From Unio delphinus (lineage: Eukaryota; Mollusca; Bivalvia; Unionida; Unionidae), in the NCBI GenBank assembly GCA_029339505.1, contig JAQISU010000097.1, forward strand, positions 3,633,001 to 3,697,000: a stretch of 64,000 bases of DNA, read 5' to 3'. This document shows, one piece after another, positions 20,857 through 29,305 of the stretch. Position 1 is the stretch's first letter. Each line of letters starts with the position of its first letter. The translations under genes and the position numbers were made by a program. The notes beneath the pieces are model-generated. The model saw only the letters and a program-made list of their open reading frames with translations. It ran no database searches and was not told the DNA's origin.

Positions 20857-21080
20857 CACCGTTGCGTCTATTGCACTCAAGACAAGTCAACATCACATTA
20901 TTTCTGACATGACCGAGATTGTTATTTTTTCTGTCTACGGTGAATTGGCGAGGATCCTTATCCGAATACTGCCAACGCATTATACAATTGCAACTCGCGC
21001 AGTGATTATTCTGTTGTTTCTTCAAAGTGATTATTAATTTAGCATCAATATCAAATTCTCGTTGTTTTTTTTTTGTCCTG
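20849..21080 (-). CDS. HNH nuclease-like domain in +1 frame after the PolB-helicase
   Basis: About 70 codons: FDIDAKLIITLKKQQ, a CASCNC knuckle, DPRQFTVDRK, then NVMLTCLECNRR. The CxxC...(F)T(V/I)DR...N.ML.CxxC pattern is that of HNH endonucleases. It follows the polymerase-helicase gene but is offset by +1 after a run of ten A (sense strand), so it may be made as a C-terminal extension through slippage or frameshifting, or translated separately. Element A has the same offset after nine A, so the arrangement is older than the two insertions or under selection. The stop overlaps the integrase stop. Confidence 0.6.
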
Positions 21081-24000
21081 TTGTTTGTAACCGGAGAGTT
21101 TTTTATCAATAATTTTAACATCAATATCATCCATTGTTGAGTCATTATCATCGAAAACAACTCTTCGAAGTTGATTTATTTTTCGTACTCTGGATACTGC
21201 GAGATAGACTAAATTCGACCATTCGATGTGATTATCCACCATCCAAACAATTGTATTCGATATAGTCAATCCCTGTGAAGAGTGTATTGTTGCTGCGTAT
21301 CCTAGCGTCCACGGGGATTTATTAGCACGCAATGCATCTTCAATGACATTGATATCAACCAGCACAATATCATTTAATACGAGAATTTGTTTTTCACTCT
21401 GTCCTGGAATATCAACTTCAATATTCTGTTTTCGTGTATCCGATGGCCTATAACAAAGGGGTACTGGAAGCGTTGCAAATTTTTCTTTATGCAATTCAAA
21501 TAACTTCATCTGAAGTGTATCCCTGACTATTTTTCTACTTGCAATGATCAAATCGTTTGGTCTCCATGTTTCCCAGAAATCATTCATTGGAGTTTCTGAA
21601 ATCACTTCACGCGCTATTTCGCATTGGATTCTATCCGGTTGTAATCTAATTAGCGCTTTGAATTCTCGTAATCGTTCATCAAGTGATCTATAATCAGTGG
21701 TGATTTCTTCATAGCAGTCTACAAAACCCTTTAGCCATTCATGTGGAGATGCACCGACAAATGGTGGTGGTTGGCCGTGATCACCGCACATGACGACTTT
21801 TGTGTTTTTGTTTAACAACCACTCAAGAAATGTTTGTAATACATCTAATGACACTGTCCATATTTCATCCCAAATTATGATTTCAGGAATGAATTTATCA
21901 CCCATACGCTCAGGAGTCCATTTGTCACCCTTCCATCGAAAGAAACTGTGGTAAGTGCAAGCATTTACCCCTCGCTGTATCATCTCTCTGGCGAGTCTGT
22001 GAGTCGGTGTTAGCACAATCATGGTTGACCGACGAAATAATTCAATTGCACGAGTTGTCTTTCCTGACCCACCACAACCGTTTAAATAAACTGTCTTATA
22101 TCTACATACTGGATCAGATACCGGTGGTGCATTAGAAAGTTCTGATTGAATTTCAATACGGTTATATGAAAGATATTTATCATCCATGGCAACGTCTGCG
22201 GATTCACAATACTCATGTAGCATCTCTTTTTTAAATCGCCAACGCCCCCAATTTTCTTCGGGATCTGTGAATGCCGCTACAGCTGATTTGTACTTATTGT
22301 GTATATACATCGAATCAGTGGCCACTCTAACCGCGGTATTAGGAAATCTATTTATCATCGAAAATAGATTAATAGAAGCATAGGCTAGCATTGAACTTCT
22401 CAAATGTGTGTACTGGGAATTATATCCATCACAGTAGGTAACAACCGTACCTAATTTCTCACCATTGGATAGAAAAGCATCCTTACGGGATACAAGTTTT
22501 CCCTGTTTCATTAAATCCGCTACAATAAAATCGTATTCAGCGACATCTATGATCAACCGCGAAGAGTATTTTGCGTTGTCGTATCGTCCACCCTGGGTAA
22601 ATTTACCGATTATTCTTCTTCCGAGATCTTTTGCTTGTTCTTTTTTAATTTCAAATAACTTCTTAGACCAATTTATGATTTCTTCTTCACTGAAATCTGG
22701 AAACTGTTTTCGTAGTTCGTTGATTATTCTATCTAGATCGGGTTGTGGTAGCCAAACTTCTTTCTGAGCTCGATAGCATATAATAGCCTCGGAAACAATC
22801 AACGATATTAGCATACCACAATCAATCATATATCTCAATAGCACTATTGGCATCCAGTGTTTTTCAGATAGGTGTCTACCGAGCCAAACATAACTACACG
22901 GATGTAACCCTGTAGCTAATTCAAATGATATCACACGAGCGAATCCGGTTAAATCAAAATCAGGCAATGGTCCATTAATCGCAACACGAGTCATTTCATG
23001 CGTGGGGTGTCCAAATCGTTTGAAGTACTCAGCGCATTCCCCATACCCGAGAAAACTTCCGGGATAACACGCGGCTATATCAATTGAAATCATACCATCA
23101 CGTGAGTATTTCGTATTCCACAGTCCTCCATGACCAAATTCGACGCAACTCAATTTAACATCCTCGAGAAAATCACTTCGTGTTGGACGCCATGAGTTTT
23201 TTTCTCTTGCGAAGTGAGCTACCACTGATGGAATAGTAAAACTATCCGTGAGTAGTTTTTCATGGGAATTCTCCGGTGAAAAATCACTAGCGATTTTTCT
23301 CATTCTGTTATCTAATTCTTCAATGCGATATAATTCACCATTTGGTTTTACAAATTGATCGAATTCTTCATCACTTCTAAGTAACCACACTGACACAGGA
23401 TCATCCTTACACAACGCATGAATAGCATCAAATAATCTCTCTTCATAGAAAACATCCCCGACGAACTCCTTAGGGATATATTTCACGGTTCGTTCTCGTG
23501 GAAATATTGTTACCGTAGGTGTCCACGCGTGTTTGTTATGATCAATAATCTGTATTGGGGCTCCTCGCGATTGATATTTCGGTTCGTATAATACTTCTCC
23601 GGTTATTGTTGTTACTGATATTGGGAATTTTAATGATGCTTCTAATTTAGCTATATCAGAAATCTTTGCACCATGCTGTTTCACTGTCAGTTCCCACTCG
23701 GTTATTTTCCTACGTCGCAGATCAGTTAGTTTATTTCCTCGGGATGCATTTGTGAAGTGTTCTATTATTCGTTCTGCTACACAATTAAGCCCTGACGAAT
23801 ATTTCATAGGAGCTAGTTTTGCGATATCGGGTTTATCATTTAACGGATATATCCCATAAACCATTGCTGTTACGGGATAAGATCTTTCGTAGTATGGCTT
23901 ATCGATTCCGGTTAGAATTCCTGGTTTGGAATCTCTACTCACAATGACAGCTTTTTTATTCTTGAGGATTGGTTCAAATTTATCCCTAATAATCCATTTA

Positions 24001-24671
24001 CCATCGACTTCGATAATGAATTTGATTCGGAAAAAATGCCGTTTTTCCCCAACACGTGAAATTATCACTGCTGCTTTTTCATCTTTCATGGTAGCGTCAA
24101 CAACACCATCAATTCGAAATGTTGACCAACAATAAGATGCTCCATCACGCTTGAATTCATTAAAACAGTCTCTGATTTTACTAATCATGGCTTTATCAAG
24201 AATTGTATTCTTTGGTGTATTAGAAACTATATCGAGATTGAATTGAGCATCTTTCCAGGGTAATCTCTTGGACGTTTTTTTTGGTTTATCGAGATTAAAT
24301 TTAGGACTAATTTTTAATAATCTCTTAAACTCTTTCATGTTTCCGTCTCTTGGACGTTTTTTGGGTCTATCGAGATTAAATTTAGGACTAATTTTGTTAC
24401 GTTTTTTTGGTTTATCGAGATTAAATTTAGGACTAATTTTTAATAATCTCTTAAACTCTTTCATGTTTCCGTCTCTTGGACGTTTGTTACGTTTTTTGGG
24501 TCTATCGATATTAAATTTAGGACTAATTTTTAATAATCTCTTAAACTCTTTCATGTTTCCGTCTATTGGACGTTTTTTGGGTCTATCGAGATTAAATCTA
24601 GGATTGATTTTTAATAATCTCTTAAACTCCTTATCAGCATTTTTCGAAGGCGTTCTCCTTAATTCCCTCAT
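21051..24671 (-). CDS. Protein-primed-type DNA polymerase B fused to SF1 helicase
   Basis: 1206 aa from the start at 24671 (MRELRR; an upstream in-frame Met at 24722 is not preserved in A). Order: N-terminal basic repeats (residues ~5-140, four full and one partial copy of a ~27-residue MKEFKRLLKISPKFNLD unit); a domain with LNCVAERIIEHF (~293-305) and IDHNKHAW (~376-383); PolB motif A SIDIAACYPGS (~528-538); a motif B-like RRIIGKF; motif C VATDSMYI (~782-789), where the usual first Asp is Ala. The SF1 helicase follows: Walker A NGCGGSGKTT (~862), IIIWDE, MCGDHGQPPPF, GYAATIHSSQGLTI and VSRVRK. It should replicate the element. No clear exonuclease DxE motif was found. It is divergent from the Cys-rich gene. 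Confidence 0.88.
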   Translation of the reverse strand: MRELRRTPSKNADKEFKRLLKINPRFNLDRPKKRPIDGNMKEFKRLLKISPKFNIDRPKKRNKRPRDGNMKEFKRLLKISPKFNLDKPKKRNKISPKFNLDRPKKRPRDGNMKEFKRLLKISPKFNLDKPKKTSKRLPWKDAQFNLDIVSNTPKNTILDKAMISKIRDCFNEFKRDGASYCWSTFRIDGVVDATMKDEKAAVIISRVGEKRHFFRIKFIIEVDGKWIIRDKFEPILKNKKAVIVSRDSKPGILTGIDKPYYERSYPVTAMVYGIYPLNDKPDIAKLAPMKYSSGLNCVAERIIEHFTNASRGNKLTDLRRRKITEWELTVKQHGAKISDIAKLEASLKFPISVTTITGEVLYEPKYQSRGAPIQIIDHNKHAWTPTVTIFPRERTVKYIPKEFVGDVFYEERLFDAIHALCKDDPVSVWLLRSDEEFDQFVKPNGELYRIEELDNRMRKIASDFSPENSHEKLLTDSFTIPSVVAHFAREKNSWRPTRSDFLEDVKLSCVEFGHGGLWNTKYSRDGMISIDIAACYPGSFLGYGECAEYFKRFGHPTHEMTRVAINGPLPDFDLTGFARVISFELATGLHPCSYVWLGRHLSEKHWMPIVLLRYMIDCGMLISLIVSEAIICYRAQKEVWLPQPDLDRIINELRKQFPDFSEEEIINWSKKLFEIKKEQAKDLGRRIIGKFTQGGRYDNAKYSSRLIIDVAEYDFIVADLMKQGKLVSRKDAFLSNGEKLGTVVTYCDGYNSQYTHLRSSMLAYASINLFSMINRFPNTAVRVATDSMYIHNKYKSAVAAFTDPEENWGRWRFKKEMLHEYCESADVAMDDKYLSYNRIEIQSELSNAPPVSDPVCRYKTVYLNGCGGSGKTTRAIELFRRSTMIVLTPTHRLAREMIQRGVNACTYHSFFRWKGDKWTPERMGDKFIPEIIIWDEIWTVSLDVLQTFLEWLLNKNTKVVMCGDHGQPPPFVGASPHEWLKGFVDCYEEITTDYRSLDERLREFKALIRLQPDRIQCEIAREVISETPMNDFWETWRPNDLIIASRKIVRDTLQMKLFELHKEKFATLPVPLCYRPSDTRKQNIEVDIPGQSEKQILVLNDIVLVDINVIEDALRANKSPWTLGYAATIHSSQGLTISNTIVWMVDNHIEWSNLVYLAVSRVRKINQLRRVVFDDNDSTMDDIDVKIIDKKLSGYKQQDKKKTTRI
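24275..24660 (-). repeat. In-frame tandem repeats in PolB N-terminus
   Basis: About 81-bp units (some interrupted by short insertions or truncated) encoding KEFKRLLKISPKFNLD(R/K)PKK-type peptides. Element A has one diverged unit only, so the array expanded in B's lineage. Each unit is highly basic, suggesting DNA contact or a nuclear signal (inference). Confidence 0.85.
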
Positions 24672-24734
24672 GCTATAATTAAAACAAGCATTTAAATGAA
24701 AGATTTTTATATAATGAATCACTGCAAGTGGCTT
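24672..24734. promoter_or_regulatory. Divergent intergenic region (PolB / Cys-rich)
   Basis: About 63 bp, AT-rich, with 'tttttatataatg' near 24705-24716, a TATA-like stretch. It separates the polymerase start from the first ATG of the Cys-rich gene. Promoter role inferred from position. Confidence 0.35.
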
Positions 24735-25074
24735 ATGATTGGATCAATAACCCGTGTAACAAATCATGCAGAAATGAGTTTTGTGGGTATCATATGCAAA
24801 GCTTTCGACGTGGAAGCCTTGGTCCGTTACCTTGTATTCTATGTGGAGTTGGGGTCAGGGGAAAATCTCAGTTGTGTCTAAATTGCGGTGGTAAGCGATA
24901 CAGGGAGTTGAAGCGTTATTATGATAAAAGAATAAAAAATGGACAATCAATCAGAAATTTTGACCCTGAAAAGGTCCTTGACCTGACAACATCAAGGATA
25001 AAATCATAAGAACCCCTCAAGACTACATCGAAAGATTTATCATTGAACCAAACGATGAATTAGACAAACAATAG
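24735..25074 (+). pseudogene. Small Cys-rich zinc-binding protein, frameshifted in B
   Basis: Cys pattern CNKSCRNEFCGYH, PCILCG and LCLNCGG, followed by a basic helix KRYRELKRYYDKR: probably two zinc-binding sites. The ATG homologous to A's (24735) is one base out of frame with the Cys region, and the C-terminal end (conserved with A as RTPQDYIERF) lies in a different frame from about 24990 on. Only the middle (24756-24990) is in one frame. It resembles no family I can name. Position beside the polymerase suggests early expression. Confidence 0.5.
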
Positions 25075-25086
25075 TATAATATATAA

Positions 25087-25577
25087 ATGAACCAAGAATT
25101 CAGACCACACCCTGTGATCACAAATTATGAAGCATCCAGTGATGGTGTTGTAAGAAACCGCAGACTGAAGAAACCAGTTGGTGTTGTGAATAATCAAGGG
25201 TATTTGATGTTTGGTGCTGGAAAGAAGAAATATTACTGCCATCGTTTCGTGTACGAGTGTTTCCATGGATTGATCGAGGATGATTTTGTTATTGATCATA
25301 TCGATTCTAATCCGAAAAACAATTCTTTATCAAATCTGCAGGCTATCACACAAAGTGAGAATTTGAAAAGAGGAGAGACTGGAAAATGCTCAAAAAAGGG
25401 AGACCAGTAAAATCTTTGAATACAACAACTAACGAAGAAAAAATATTTCAATCATTATATGAAGCCGGTAGGCACTTCGATATTTGTCCACCCTCAGTAC
25501 GAAAAGTTGCAGAGGGAATAACCAAAACGGCTATTTCAAAGGGGACTGGACAGAAAATTCGATTTAGTTACGTCTAA
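25087..25577 (+). pseudogene. HNH/NUMOD homing-type endonuclease, frameshift near 25393
   Basis: The N-terminal 107 codons give an NUMOD4/HNH-type nuclease: a beta-rich YEASSDGVVRNRR lead, KYYCHRFVYECFHG and DFVIDHIDSNPKNNSLSNLQ, the H...DH.N.N.. pattern of HNH enzymes. After a frame change in an A/G run at ~25393, a NUMOD1-like DNA-binding segment follows (GRPVKSLNT...SLYEAGRHFDICPPSVRKVAEG) to 25577. The family makes homing or phage-like endonucleases; here it may be a passenger gene. In element A the HNH core is deleted, so the gene appears dispensable. Confidence 0.75.
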
Positions 25578-25621
25578 TGCGTCATATTTTTCATTTAGAA
25601 ATATATCATTATTATAGAATA

Positions 25622-25978
25622 ATGAATTCTGAAAACATGAATAGCATCATATCCGAGATTTCAAAATTGAAAAGTTGGGATATTGAACTATCAGATGGGT
25701 TAAATCCTGATCAAATCATGTCTGATTTTCAGGATATAGAATACGGAGTTAGCACTAACAAGTATATGCTACCAAAGAAGTATGCGCTCATCAAAAGAAT
25801 TCAGAATTCTATTCGGGACTCTCTCGCATTTTCCAGTGACGTAAGTGTGTTCGCTCCGTTGTATACCATCGTAGAACGAATACGAAAAGAATTGGGGTAC
25901 GAATACGAATTGAAAAAGGAGGTTAATTCTAAAGTTAGAAACCTACGGGCATTAATTCAAGAAAATGAACAATTTTGA
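25622..25978 (+). CDS. Unknown 118-aa protein
   Basis: The start is chosen at MNSENMNSII because element A's homologue begins MNSENINEI. An in-frame Met 45 bases upstream is less likely. The N-terminal half is helical and acidic (LSDGLNPDQIMSDFQDIEY, conserved in A); the C-terminal half is basic and helical. No family recognised. It ends just before the intergenic hairpin region. Confidence 0.55.
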   Translation: MNSENMNSIISEISKLKSWDIELSDGLNPDQIMSDFQDIEYGVSTNKYMLPKKYALIKRIQNSIRDSLAFSSDVSVFAPLYTIVERIRKELGYEYELKKEVNSKVRNLRALIQENEQF

Positions 25979-26236
25979 TTGACCAACCATTTATCATTAT
26001 TTGATTGTGACCGTCCCTCATAGAGATTTTAATTTTTTTTTAGCATTTTTTGATTAAAACTGTTGAAATCAGTGAATAAAAAATTGATGGCTGGTTCGGA
26101 TTGATCAAAAATAGAATGGCGAAAGTCACAGTATTATATTTTATTTATAGCAATTATGTGACTTTCGCCATCAATGATAGAGATGTTAAAACACTTCCAC
26201 GATGGTGTTAGGTCGGATTGAAAAATTGTTTTGCAA
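25979..26236. other. Intergenic region with inverted repeat
   Basis: Non-coding AT-rich stretch separating the replication-type from the capsid-type genes. It holds a perfect 15-bp inverted repeat (26116-26130 / 26157-26171) and a doubled TTGAAAAATTGTTT motif just before the next gene. Confidence 0.6.
26116..26171. promoter_or_regulatory. Perfect 15-bp inverted repeat (hairpin)
   Basis: ATGGCGAAAGTCACA and its exact reverse complement TGTGACTTTCGCCAT, separated by 26 AT-rich bases. Terminator, insulator or origin-like roles are all possible; none is shown. Confidence 0.6.
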
Positions 26237-26260
26237 TTGAAAAATTGTTTCTGATTTTAA
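26237..26260 (+). promoter_or_regulatory. Shared upstream motif, copy 1
   Basis: TTGAAAAATTGTTTCTGATT, ending 3-7 bases before ATG 26264. The same motif is found at 27330 and, more loosely, at 27798 and 31389, all upstream of structural-block genes. Late-promoter candidate. Confidence 0.45.
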
Positions 26261-26263
26261 ATA

Positions 26264-27316
26264 ATGGTCAATGAAGCATTAACAACCCGATTGGCTCGTG
26301 AACGACTGGATGCAATCAGGAGATTTGTACCAATTCGTGACTCTGTACGGAATAAACTGCAACAACGACAACAAGCGCAGACTGACTTTTCTGTGTCAAG
26401 TGAACAACTGTTTACTCCGATAACAAGTGCGACCAAAGATGTGAAAAAGTTAACTGAAGCAGCGATATACGGAGATATTCCTGAGCGAGAACGAGTAAAG
26501 AAGGCGCCGCTGCTTGATACGCTTGAAAAGATAGCAGCAGAGACCGGACAAACACGCGCAGGGATACAACAGTTATCCAGTGATATAAAAACTCAGCGCG
26601 AGTATGAACGATTAGCTGATATTGATGATTCTGCGCCTGAAACTCAAAGAGTTTCCACACCTGAACCACAACCTGTTGATGTCGTCACCCCAAAAGATAT
26701 CCCCTTTATAGACAAATTCACCGAAGGAGCTATAACAGAAATCAAACAACATAAATTAATAAAACTCGAAGATTATGCAGATTTTGGCATTTTCGCTATC
26801 CAAAAATAATATTCAAGGGAAGAGTTTTTAAAAGACGAGTATAAAAACAGTAGAATTAAACGAGACGACTGGGTAGATTGGTTGTGTAAAATAAACAAGG
26901 AGATTACTGGTAATTTGAAAAAGGATACAATTAAGTACAGAACTTTTAAAGCAGGAGTTGATAGCTATGGTATACAAAAACAACAAAGTCGAGGCCGACA
27001 AAGGAAATTACTTGATGATAGTGAGGGCGCAACTGGTACAGCTGAGGAAACAAGCGGAAAAGGATATTCGATTGGAAATCCAAAGGATTTCAACGCTGGA
27101 GTCTTTGACTCTACCACGACATGTCCTGGTAGTGTTATCAATGATATATCACGATTAGAAGTTCTTGTAGGAGGTTTCCGAGCTGGAAATAACTCACCGG
27201 AAATAATTAATGAAGCAGCTGATATCTGTAGACGATTATTTCAGGGTGGTATCATGGATAGCAGCACATATCGAGATTTCATTGACGAGTTAGCAAATGG
27301 GTATCATAGTGACTGA
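26264..27316 (+). pseudogene. Unknown structural-block protein with one in-frame TAA
   Basis: One reading frame of 350 codons interrupted by a TAA at 26807-26809; the 24 codons after it stay open and lead into the second half. The N-terminal half is helical (RERLDAIRRFVPIRDSVRNKLQQRQQ) with an acidic Pro-rich linker. The C-terminal half has GAGVFDS-like and ISRLEVLVGGFRAGN segments, conserved in element A. No family recognised. It could be readthrough or a fresh nonsense mutation; A is broken here by a frameshift instead, at nearly the same place. Confidence 0.55.
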
Positions 27317-27329
27317 ATTGAAAAGTCAA

Positions 27330-27353
27330 TTGAAAAATTGTTTCTGATTTCAA
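27330..27353 (+). promoter_or_regulatory. Shared upstream motif, copy 2
   Basis: TTGAAAAATTGTTTCTGATT again, three bases more before ATG 27357; nearly identical to the copy at 26237. Confidence 0.45.
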
Positions 27354-27356
27354 ATA

Positions 27357-27793
27357 ATGATCATACACTACAATCATGATAAACCAACCCCCGTCTACGT
27401 AGTTAATTCACGGTTTCCAGTTTATAGAGCATACTACGGAGATGGTTTAGGCAATACCATTGCAGGGTTATTTGCGAGAATGGCTCCAAAAGTGATGCCG
27501 TTGGCTAAACAACTAGGAATGAAAGCCATTGATGTTATTCGTGATAAGGGTATTAGTGCTGTTGGAGATTTTGCTGGAAAAGCGTTTTCAACTGCGAAGA
27601 ATAAAATAACATCATTAGTGAGACGAAAAAAGAAACCGGTACCATTGCCATCTACAGCGAAATGCCTGCAAGTGTTAGTGGAATTATAAATAACGCAGTA
27701 GACGAAAAATTAGCGTCGATGGCTTTAACCCCCGACCAAAGCAATATTGCAAATATGATAGCAGGAAGTGGCTTTAAAAAACTACGACGATGA
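27357..27793 (+). pseudogene. Basic core-like protein, frameshift near 27660
   Basis: MIIHYNHDKPT start, then VYRAYYGDGLGNTIAGLFARM, an amphipathic region and RRKKKPVPLPS. The first frame ends at 27689 after 110 codons. The conserved C-terminus (ANMIAGSGFKKLRR) continues in the next frame to 27793. Gly-rich, basic and small, located just upstream of the capsid gene as in other animal Polintons. A virion core or DNA-condensing role is inferred. Confidence 0.55.
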
Positions 27794-27797
27794 GAAT

Positions 27798-27820
27798 GGA
27801 AAAATCGTTTACGATTTCAC
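27798..27820 (+). promoter_or_regulatory. Shared upstream motif, copy 3 (palindromic)
   Basis: GGAAAAATCGTTTACGATTT: contains the perfect palindrome AAATCGT-TT-ACGATTT. It lies 27 bp before the capsid gene start. Confidence 0.45.
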
Positions 27821-27847
27821 TATTTAGACTCTGATAAATAGAATAAA

Positions 27848-29257
27848 ATGTTCAAACAGTCACCTGATCCAGCGTTTGATATAGATGCCCCAGTTCGCAA
27901 GGATGATTCTGTACGCGATTATCAATATTACGCCTATCATGCCATAGACTCAAATAGTCGAGCAAGAATTGATCTTCAAGTCCATGATACCAGTAAATAC
28001 TTTTTACCCTGTGAAGCGTTTATCGAAATCGAAGGAGAACTTGTAACAGCTGATGATACTCCTGCTGTACCAGCACCGTATCCAGCTGGTACTCAAGTCG
28101 GGTTTGTCAATAATGGTATCATGGCGCTATTTGAGAGTGCTAGATATCTCATTGATGGAAAAGAAATCGAGTCGATAGATCGCGATGTTGATGTGGCTAC
28201 AACAATAATAGGGTTAGCGAGATATTCCGATGATTATACAAGATCAGCAGGACCCTCTATGATGTTTGCAAAAGATGTTACAAATACCGCTGGTGGAAAT
28301 CAATTTGTTGTAAGACGACCAAAAAAACGTGATAATAGTGATGCTGATGTCGAGAATATGATTATAAACAACGATGCTAATTTCAATCTAGGAGCTGCGA
28401 CACGAAACTCAATGTTGCAAGGAGCGCGTAAATCATTTTCATGCGCGATTCCACTGCATCACATATTTGGATTCTGTAGAAACGTCAGAAAAGTTATCTA
28501 CGGGGCGAAGCATACAGTATCGCTTGTACGAAAAAGTGATGATAACGACGCAATCTGGAGGATTCCAGCAGATGCTGCAAATCCCAATGCTGATGCCGGT
28601 AAAGTCAATTTAACAAAAATATCATTGTGGATGCCAGTGTTGACTCCAGCAATTACCGCAGAAGAACGATTACTATCATTTATGGACCAAGGAGGAAAAT
28701 CATTACTAAGTTGGCTAACCGTGAGTACAGATGTTAAACAATCAAATATCAACGGGTTATTCACTTGGAACCTAGCATCAAAACAAGGCGTTTCTGCGCC
28801 ACGTCATATATTTATTGCGTTACAGGATAACACACGAGTTGGCAATCAACTCTCCAGTCATATGATATTTAATCAATTAGGTGTGAAAGACGTCTCACTG
28901 AGAATAAACGGCCAACAGGAACCATTGGAGGATATACAACTTAATTACACAGAAAATCATATTGCACGAGTTTATCATCGTCTGTTGTCATTTATGGCAC
29001 GCGATCAAAATGTGGATACTGGTTTGCAAATATCACAATATGATTTTAAAAATCTGTATTCAATCTATTACTTCTCACTGGAACATCTCGATTTGATGAG
29101 ACAATCTGTTGTTGATATACACTTTAGAGCTAATGTGACTCGTGGTGCTATTGCTGATTATAGAGCGGTTGCTGTCATTCTTAGTGATAAATCAATGCTA
29201 CTCGAAGGTGTTGGAGGAAGAATGAGAGTGGTAGATGCACCAGTAGAAAATCTTTGA
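27848..29257 (+). CDS. Major capsid protein, double jelly roll (hexon-like)
   Basis: 469 aa. The trimeric double-jelly-roll protein that forms the capsid faces. Family-typical blocks: N-terminal DAPVRKDDSVRDYQYY; FLPCEAFIEIEGELV; FVNNGIMALFESARYLIDGKEIES; VATTIIGLARYSDDYTRSAG; FSCAIPLHHIFGFCRNVRKV; a second jelly roll with IFNQLGVKDVSLRINGQQEP, YYFSLEHLDLMRQS and a final AVILSDKSMLLEGVGG. Length is at the short end for Polinton MCPs. The gene is fully open and begins 27 bp after a palindromic upstream motif. Its element A homologue differs by one nonsense codon and a changed loop. Family assignment rests on remembered sequence patterns. Confidence 0.88.
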   Translation: MFKQSPDPAFDIDAPVRKDDSVRDYQYYAYHAIDSNSRARIDLQVHDTSKYFLPCEAFIEIEGELVTADDTPAVPAPYPAGTQVGFVNNGIMALFESARYLIDGKEIESIDRDVDVATTIIGLARYSDDYTRSAGPSMMFAKDVTNTAGGNQFVVRRPKKRDNSDADVENMIINNDANFNLGAATRNSMLQGARKSFSCAIPLHHIFGFCRNVRKVIYGAKHTVSLVRKSDDNDAIWRIPADAANPNADAGKVNLTKISLWMPVLTPAITAEERLLSFMDQGGKSLLSWLTVSTDVKQSNINGLFTWNLASKQGVSAPRHIFIALQDNTRVGNQLSSHMIFNQLGVKDVSLRINGQQEPLEDIQLNYTENHIARVYHRLLSFMARDQNVDTGLQISQYDFKNLYSIYYFSLEHLDLMRQSVVDIHFRANVTRGAIADYRAVAVILSDKSMLLEGVGGRMRVVDAPVENL

Positions 29258-29296
29258 TTGATTTTCTCGATTTTTCATTGAATTAGAATCAATCAA
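29254..29296. terminator. Inverted repeat after capsid gene
   Basis: TTGATTGATT (29254-29263) and AATCAATCAA (29287-29296), perfect 10-bp arms with a 23-base loop, overlapping the capsid stop codon and ending just before the next gene. Terminator or promoter role inferred. Confidence 0.4.
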
Positions 29297-29305
29297 TTAT
29301 GTATA

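Noticed and set aside
21051..24671. 3'-5' exonuclease domain expected in PolB
   Set aside because: No convincing DxE motif was found N-terminal to motif A; not claimed, though a diverged domain cannot be excluded.
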